DNA of 64,000 nucleotides from NCBI GenBank assembly GCA_030063045.1, contig JAQSEB010000021.1, positions 992,001-1,056,000 on the forward strand, read 5' to 3'. The stretch's first letter is position 1. Each line of letters opens with the position of its first letter. Origin of the DNA: Pratylenchus scribneri. Taxonomy: Eukaryota; Nematoda; Chromadorea; Rhabditida; Pratylenchidae. Under the pieces are notes generated by a model that worked only from the letters and a program-made list of their open reading frames with translations, was not told the DNA's origin and made no database searches. Shown here in pieces: positions 57,309 to 64,000 of the stretch. The position numbers and the translations under genes were made by a program.

Positions 57309-59403
57309 ATTAATCTAAATTTTATAATTTGGATTTAAAATCCATACATACTAATTGCAATTTATAATTTTATTTGATAGGGAATGGCAAAAAAATTTGT
57401 TTTCATCAAATTCGGAAAAAACCCTAAATGTTCGGAATCTACCGCTTTTTACCAATTCAAAGACTAGGAAAAGACTCGAAATTGGGAAAAATTCAGTTAT
57501 TGGTTGTTTTATTCAATTTAAGGCAAAATTGGTCAAGCAATATTAAATCGGTGAATTCGTTGAAATGTTCAAATGTTCGTTGAAAGGGTGATTTTGGGAA
57601 CAAATTGAGGGACTTTTAAAGGCACAAAAATGGGAACAAATTGTGGGGGCAAAAAACTGCGAATTCATCAAAAAAGGCAATAAAATCGACCAATTTGCAA
57701 ATAACCAAAAATGTTGGAAGGAATGAACCATTATTTTAGACCAAAAAGCAAATAGAAAAGGCAGTTGAATTCCTCAACTGTAAATGTTAACAATTCCCAA
57801 AAAATCCACAATTCTTTGGACTTTGGTCCTTCCGACCAATTTCAACCTTTTCCAATTTACTAAGTCGACGGATTCGACACTAAATAAGACTTTTTTAGAG
57901 TTAGAGTTAGAATGGTAGGGGCGGCATGGGTTTTGGTGCTAGGGATATGAAGGGGTTATCCAATTTTATTCGCTTAATTTCCTGTATTTCAATTTATTTT
58001 TAAAAATAAAAATTAGTATATGCATTTTGGGTGTATGCGTTTAGTGTGTGAACCCTCGAATAAATGTTTTTCGGAGGGAAAAAAGTGGGAATTTCCTCTT
58101 GATTTGATTTTGGCAAACAATTTATTAAAACTCCCTTTGAGAGGATGGAAATTGGAGTGACAACTGACAAGGGAACGGCATTTTTATTACGGGCAAAATT
58201 CCCCTCTAAAAAGGGAATAGAAGAACGCGCGCATTGCCCTAATAAGGCGGGGTTGATCAGGCGGAAAATGGTCATAACAAAACAATGGCATATGGGGAGG
58301 ACCTAGTGGAAGCATTTGGCGAAAATATTAGAGAGTGGATCGTTTTTTCCATGTATGAGCTTAAAAAAACATTCGATTTTTAGAATGAACTGTATACGGC
58401 TCCGTGAATGACAAATTAGATTTGTTTTACCGTGCCTCGGACGATAACTCCTTTTTCCTTAATTAATGGACATTTAATTCAAACTGGGTCCCGTACAATT
58501 GGACGCCAGAGGTCAATTTGGACAATTGGGCGTGGACGATTGGACGCCGCCGGAAAATTGGGCGACATGTTAAAATTGATTCTCTATTTTTGTTATGGAT
58601 TAAGCCCTATGCTCCAAGTCCTAATCTAAAACCAAATCTTAGCCCTAACCGTAAATAAGCCCTAATTTAAATAGAATAATGAAATTTTTAATATGGCGCT
58701 CAATTGTCCGCAGTCCAAATTGTCCAAATTGACGTTTTTGGATCGATATTTTTCGGTATCGGTATTTTTTCGGTAATACCGTACCGGATACTTAACAAAT
58801 TTTGAATATTAACTATTTATTTAATCTCAATATTTTTCTGCTATTATTTATTTTTGATTTATGAAAGCAAATTTTAATTCCATTTTCTCCTTTAAATTTG
58901 GATAAAAAAAATTTTTCTATGTGAAATTAATTTTTTTGAATTTGACTCGAGACTCGAAACTCGAAACCCGAAACTCGAGGTTTTTGGCGACTCGAAACTC
59001 GAAACTCGACTCGAAAAATTTTGGCCGACTCGAACTCGAAACTCGACTCGAACTTTTTGGCGACTCGAGGCAACCCTGTGTGGCTCATTGGCCGAATGGA
59101 AAGGGGGATGGTATTGGAGAGAGAAAAATAGCGAGCATGGTTGATGGGATCGAAAGTTCGAATCCGATTATTTTTTCATTCACTTGAAAATGAGTTTAGG
59201 AAGGATTTTCTTATCAAAAATAAATTTTTCAATATCATATTTTTCATTTTTTTGTAAAAAAATTTTTTACGAAAAACAGTGTACATTGCGTTTGTTTTTG
59301 TTTTTGCTATTTTTTGGAAAATGACACGATAAAACAATAAAACGACACGGATTATGAAAAATCTGCTTTCTAATAGCTATAGTTGAGGCATTTAAGTAAG
59401 ATC
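57309..59403. other. Gene-free, repeat-rich gap (left part)
   Basis: No gene is supported. The part next to 57308 should hold the promoter of the secreted-protein gene. A GGACGCCG/AATTGGACGCC-rich stretch lies at about 58480-58560. A tandem of GACTCGAAACTCGAAACTCG-type decamers spans about 58945-59065. The frames at 58000-58275 and 58432-58629 have no recognisable features. Confidence 0.55.
59085..59180 (+). ncRNA. tRNA-like sequence, degenerate (tRNA pseudogene or SINE head)
   Basis: TTGGCCGAATGG resembles an A box, and AAGTTCGAATCC, about 70 bp further on, a B box with T loop. The spacing suits a Ser/Leu-type tRNA with a long variable arm. However, the sequences flanking the boxes do not pair into an acceptor stem. 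It sits directly after the CTCGAAACTCG array. Confidence 0.4.
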
Positions 59404-59980
59404 AGGATTTCTATCTGTCCTTATTTATAAGATTTGTCCTTATTTTGAGAGTTCAAATCTTAAAAAATTAAAATGTCCTTATTTGTAAGAAATGTCCTTA
59501 TTTTTGGTAAATTGTCTTATTTTGTCTGATTTTTCATAAAATTTCATTTTTTCTTTAAAAAATAGCTAAATTTTTCGCTGCGCGGCAATTTTAGCTCGAA
59601 TTTTTCGCTGCGCGACCATTTTTTACTCAAATTTTTCGCTGCGCGGCAATTTTTAACTCGAATATTTCGCTGCGCGGCAATTTTTAGCTTGAATATTTCG
59701 CTGCGCGGCAATTTTTTAGCTCGAATTTTCTCCTCACAGTGCTATTTTTGGTTAAAATTTTTTCCTTTAAGAGTAAAAAAAATAAAGCCAAAATAGATTA
59801 TGGGAGGCGAAAAATATGATATTTAACAATATTTTTCATGAATAAAGCGATTTTAATTCTTTTTAAAGCATTTTTGTAAAAATCTTATTTTTGAGTAAAA
59901 AATCTTATTTTTGAGTAAAAAATCTTATTTTTTTGATGTAATTTGTCTTATTTTGAAAATTTTTTGATAGAAAACCCTGG
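59404..59980. mobile_element. hAT-like MITE with CGCTGCGCGGC array
   Basis: The termini are AGGATTTCTATC and GATAGAAAACCCTGG, with an 8-bp duplication GTA​AGATC at 59396-59403 and 59981-59988. The interior has about five copies of TTTTTCGCTGCGCGGCAATT. Both ends carry repeats of GTCCTTATTT/AATCTTATTTTTGAG. Confidence 0.82.
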
Positions 59981-59989
59981 GTAAGATCT

Positions 59990-60900
59990 AGCTGAGCAGA
60001 GGGAATTGTGCCTAATTTTGATGTTGGCATTGGCAAACAAAATGATTGATCCAATAGGCCAGCGTATGGGCAAAAAAATATAGAGAGAGAATGCTGAGGG
60101 ATAAGGAGTAAGGACAATATTATTTTTCTATTGACAATATCATGGCTCGCAAAAGAAATATATGAGTGAGAGTCATTGTGCTGACTGAGAAAAAGGTAGT
60201 CCCACAAAATGCCTATAAATAATTTTTACTTCTATTAAATCAGAGACTGAATTTAGAACCTAAAACCGTATACCGTTTTGTAGATCTCATAGAGACGCAT
60301 CGAATGGTATATGAAATATCTAGTTTTGGCCTAAAATTAAAGTGTTTAAAACCAAAAATTCTAAATATCGTTTAAATGGTTCAAAATTGTTCGATTTCGA
60401 TTTAACTTACGAATATATATGTCAAAAGATGCGCATCGACGAGATTTACAAAATGGCATTAAGTTTTGTAGAATCTAAATCCGGTTTCTGATTTATTATG
60501 AGTAGACATTTTGTGGATTCCCCTCCCCCCCCCCCCCCCCCCCCCCCCCATAGACATTTCGTAGATAGGCTTTTGTAGAACACCGGAGAAAAAAAAGGTT
60601 TATTAGAAAGTGGGAATACAGAAAAAAAGAGAATTCGAATTTACAATAGAGAGAGAGAGATAGTCTTGCCTGCGCCCTTGGTAAATGGACGGATCAATCG
60701 TGATTCATGACATTGCCCATCCAATCATGGCCAAAATTAGAGAAAATGCAAAAACGAAAAGAAAATATTGGGCAGCCAAAGAAGACAGTATAAGTCGATT
60801 TTTGGCACGTGTCCAAAAAGACGGTACGATTTTTGTCGCGCGTATATTTGGTTTATTGGAAAGTTGAGTACTGTATACTTTGAATCTTCTTTTTGCTAAA
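59990..60900. other. Gap with FB-A foldback and C25 tract
   Basis: An FB-A copy lies at about 60210-60510 (TACTTCTATTAAATCAGAGA facing CCGGTTTCTGATTTATTAT), followed by a 25-base C run (60525-60549). A 60-codon frame at 60685-60867 (+) starting MDGSIVIHDIAHPIMAKIR shows no domain and is not counted as a gene. Confidence 0.65.
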
Positions 60901-61860
60901 CAAGTAAAAAGTGAAGGGCCCCTATATGGGTCATCATCAGGGCTGGGAATCGTATCGTTTATCGTTATCGTATATCGTGAAATATCGTGTTTTTGGCACA
61001 TATCGTTTATCGTTATCGTCTATCGTTTTTTCGGGATTATCGTGCGAAATACACCCCCTAAAAATGACTTTTCGGAAGAAAATTTTTTTTTAATTTTTTG
61101 AGGACTTGAATTTTTCCTTGGCAGGGCCATTTTTGGCTTGAATTTTTCCTTGGCAGGGCCATTTTTGGCTTGAATTTTTCCCTGGTAGGGCCATCTTTGG
61201 CCTGAATTTTCCCCTGGCGGGGCCATTTTTAACTTAAAAATTTCCCTCGACGAGGCCATTTTTTGGTAATTATATTTGGCCATAGCCCAAAACTTGGCTT
61301 TACAATTAAAATTTTATGCAATTTTTGTATCGATCATTTAAAATAATAAAAAAGTACAAAAAATTAGAAATCTGGCCCTTCTTCCCTCATCAGATAATTT
61401 TGGCTAAATGCTAAAGCCCTGCTGGACTATTAGCTGCTTATAATCAGGCTTTTTGTTTTTTTAAACAGCTAGACAATATTTTATTAATTTAAGAAAGGGT
61501 TTGAAAATTGTAAACGTTAAAAAAAATTTTTTTCATCAGCACTATTAAAAAATTTTGATTTTAATTACTTCGAAAAAATTTTAAAATTAATCGTTATCGT
61601 TATCGTTTATCGTGAAATATCGTGTTTTTGGCCCATTTTTTTATCGTATCGTAATCGTGATCGTGTTTTGGAAACCTATCGTTTATCGTTATCGTGTATC
61701 GTTTTTTATTTTTCGATTTTGCCCAGCCCTGGTCATCATCATCAACATTAGGGTTAGGGTCATTTGGGGTTACTTAACATTAGATAATATCCTATCCCTA
61801 ATTGGCCCTGAATGACCCTTAATCCTGATGACTTTATTGGGACTCTTCACTTTTTCCCAT
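60900..61860. repeat. FB-D foldback split by a nested hAT MITE
   Basis: AAAAAGTGAAGGGCCCCTAT faces GGGACTCTTCACTTTTTCCC, with ACATTAGGGTTAGGGTCATT inside. Removing 60938-61731 and one TSD restores the GGGTCATCATCATCA text seen in the intact copies at 41865 and 50140. A further FB-D copy lies at about 61960-62140. Confidence 0.88.
60938..61731. mobile_element. hAT-like MITE nested in FB-D (794 bp)
   Basis: The termini are CAGGGCTGGGAATCGTATCG and the facing CGATTTTGCCCAGCCCTG. A perfect 8-bp duplication GTCATCAT lies at 60930-60937 and 61732-61739. The subterminal parts repeat ATCGTTTATCGTTATCGT; the middle repeats GGCAGGGCCATTTTTGGC. Confidence 0.92.
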
Positions 61861-61959
61861 TTTACACAAATTAGGAAAAGAAACCACAAAATAGAAAGTA
61901 ACCCATACATAAAGTGAATGTAAAAAAGAGAAATATTGGAACTTGTTGGCTTTGGGTCC

Positions 61960-62140
61960 ACTTTTTTCATGAGAGGGTAAAAGTGAAAAGAGTCCCCTTT
62001 CAGGGTTAGGGTTAGGGAATATATGAGATGATTTTTACCCAATCATATCCGTAACCTTTTTTCTAATAAACCCAACCCTAATCCAGTTGATTAAAAGAGG
62101 GACCCTTCACTTTCCAAAAAATGGACCCAAAGCAATAAGT
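61960..62140. repeat. Foldback element, family FB-D
   Basis: GGTAAAAGTGAAAAGAGTCC faces GAGGGACCCTTCACTTTCCA, with AGGGTTAGGGTTAGGG and AACCCTAATCC inside. Confidence 0.8.
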
Positions 62141-62737
62141 ACCAAGTACCAAGAAAACATATTCATTTTAAAAATTGAATTATGATTTATTGGCATTTCA
62201 AATAAAAAGACAAAAGATTCGCTATATACTTTTAGAAGAAAGATAACAAAATTTTGTTGGAATTAATCCGCAAATAAAAATTGGAACAATTAGTTAGCAC
62301 ATTGAATGGACCGACAAAATCTCAAATGCGAAAATTAATTGATTTTGTTTACACAAAAATATTTTTTATTAGACAGGAAAAACATTAAATTTTGTGACTA
62401 TCGCTGCATTTTAATATTAATCATAATCAGTAATTTTATCTTATTTTTATTATCTTATCTTCATCATAAATATTTGTCATCAATTCCTCCTTTTTTCCTT
62501 ATATATAAGTTAAAAACGACTAAAATTAATCCAAACCAAAAACTTTTACCCTTGATTCTTTGATAAAAATTTGTTTTGATTAAAAATATATTTTCAGCGA
62601 ATTTATCGCCAATGAATTGTGAACATTGATTTTGGCTAAATTGTATGCGATTCAAGCTTACCCAAATATTCATTCGTCAGAGCAAAAAAGCACTTTTTCA
62701 CACAAACAAAAATTTATCAACAAAAATTTACTGTTCT

Positions 62738-64000
62738 ATGGCCGAAATAATTACAAAAAATTCGTCTTCCAATAATCTTCAAGCCACTTACCCAAAAATG
62801 GAATTTCCACTTGAACTTTTGATGCCTAAAATTCAAACTCAGCGGGTTAAATAATTTTTTAATGAAAAAAAAATAATGATCAAAATGTAGAATGATTTCC
62901 TGAAAAAATATCCGGAATGTGATGGCCACGGTGTGCTCATTGCCATTCTTGATACGGTTTCTTAAAATTTTAATTGATTTTTCCGGTTCAAAAATTTTCT
63001 GCTTTGCATTGTTTCGATCAGCGTTTAGAGACTTAGATGTCGGACAAAGCAATTAACAATCTCTAATTTTTTGGGCAATAACTTTTACGCACCGTAAATT
63101 CTCTATGAGACCTTTGGAAGGTCACTTATTAGATTTATAGTTAGTGCAGTTTGTTGCTTCCAACGGGGCTTTTTTATACGACTAATGGCGCTTTATGCGT
63201 CCAATCAATCAATTATGCTTCCAATGAAATATTTTAGCATCCAATCACAAAAAAATGTTAAATCATAGCATAATTCGACAAATCTAATGGTAAATATCCA
63301 ATCCAATACTAACTTTCCGGTCTTGAAACCTAACATATCCTGAAAATAGTTAACCTAGCCTAAACCCCATTCGGCGGTTCCTAAACTTTGTCATAGCAAT
63401 TGCCCTTAAAACCTATTCTTACCCTAAATCTCACCATAAACCTTAAATCAAGTATAATAAATTTGACTAAAATTGAGTTACAAGGTTTGGGTCATTGTAT
63501 TTACTATTTAGTCCATATTAAACAAAATTAGGTTAAACAATTTTGTGATTCGACAATTAAATATTTTATTGGCCACACATAATTGTTTGATTGGACGTAT
63601 AAGGCACCGTTGGACGCATAAAGGGCTTTTGAACGCTCAATCAAATCTTTAAACTTAATAGAACCTTAAAAAACAATGCACATTTTTTTGGATTGGCAAT
63701 CAAATTTTTGCCTTTTTTTTCAGGGTGTTGATCCTGGAATGCCTGGAATGAAGGTTTTTGACAATATTTTTGTAACAATTAAATTTATTTGTTCAAGACA
63801 ACTTCGGATGGACGCCCAAAAATGGTGGATTGCCTGGATATGACAGGGGCCGGCTTAGTCGATTGTTCGACCGTGAAAAGTGCCAACAATGATGGCATAT
63901 TGATGGGATTGAGTGGAAGAAAGTTGAAAGTTTGTGGAAAAATTGTTAAATTTATGTCCGACAAAAATTGGAATTTTTATTTATCGCTTTTAATGCACAA
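62738..64000 (+). CDS. Unrecognised gene, 3' partial
   Basis: Three exons keep frame: 62738-62845 (MAEIITKNSSSNNLQATYP, ends QTQR), 63724-63753 (GVDPGMPGMK) and 63798 to at least about 63930 (TTSDGRPKMVDCLDMTGAGL, VDCSTVKSANNDGILMG). The third frame stays open to the right edge, but a donor may lie near 63931 (AGAAA|GTTGAA). No domain is recognised and no signal peptide is seen. The gene continues beyond the window. Confidence 0.5.
62846..63723. other. Large first intron of the partial gene
   Basis: Contains an imperfect foldback at about 63150-63660: ACTAATGGCGCTTTATGCGT and CCAATCAATCAATT on the left face TTGATTGGACGTATAAGG and GGACGCATAAAGGGC on the right. No coding sequence is supported in it. 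Confidence 0.5.

Noticed and set aside
58000..58275. Minus-strand frame of 91 residues
   Set aside because: No start context, splice site, homology or domain could be recognised.
60685..60867. Small frame MDGSIVIHDIAHPIM
   Set aside because: Sixty codons with no domain and no flanking splice support, in a repeat-rich gap.

Overview
The window is AT-rich, intron-rich eukaryotic DNA. It comes from a nematode, and two laterally acquired genes point to a plant-parasitic one (Tylenchomorpha); the genus cannot be fixed from the sequence. The laterally acquired genes are a biotin synthase (bioB) with all iron-sulphur ligands, and a secreted GH30 xylanase carrying a carbohydrate-binding module. They sit among ordinary nematode genes and are broken by introns, so they belong to the nematode genome rather than to a contaminant.

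Layout from left to right: 3' part of QTRT1, the catalytic subunit of queuine tRNA-ribosyltransferase (+, 88-2039); PIF/Harbinger-like element (2694-3715); SPOP-like MATH-BTB gene (-, 3764-6572); SRRM/CWC21-type spliceosomal SR gene (-, 6855-10922); a second MATH-BTB gene with matching exon sizes (+, 11723-14436); OTUD6-type deubiquitinase (+, 14706-17126); DAD1 (+, 17690-18987); ELMO-domain protein (+, 19241-22648); three-part minisatellite (23034-23900); bioB (-, 24289-27477); 7TM receptor A (-, 28216-31185); foldback element (31690-32790); GH30-CBM2 xylanase (-, 33957-39908); receptor B (-, 41511-44460) and its inverted, exon-1-less copy C (+, 44568-46220); an inverted-repeat block holding a prolyl-oligopeptidase fragment (46330-49166); Srab-like receptor D (+, 49383-52203); a 665-residue predicted secreted protein with an internal module duplication (-, 53281-57308); a repeat-filled gap (57309-62737); and the 5' part of an unrecognised gene (+, 62738 onwards).

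The dominant structural theme is non-autonomous DNA transposons. Nearly every gene carries foldback or MITE elements in its introns. At least six recurrent foldback families are visible, plus about seven hAT-type MITEs whose 7-8 bp target-site duplications can be read directly. Three hAT insertions are particularly informative: one sits exactly on a 5' splice site, one lies 2 bases inside an intron, and one is nested in another element.

The genes do not form an operon-like unit. Housekeeping genes (tRNA modification, splicing, ubiquitin control, N-glycosylation, small-GTPase control) sit beside likely parasitism-related genes (xylanase, biotin synthase, the secreted repeat protein) and chemoreceptors. 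Gene models were assembled by hand from reading frames and splice sites. Coordinates of exons are those that keep frame across every junction; repeat boundaries are approximate unless a duplication is quoted.
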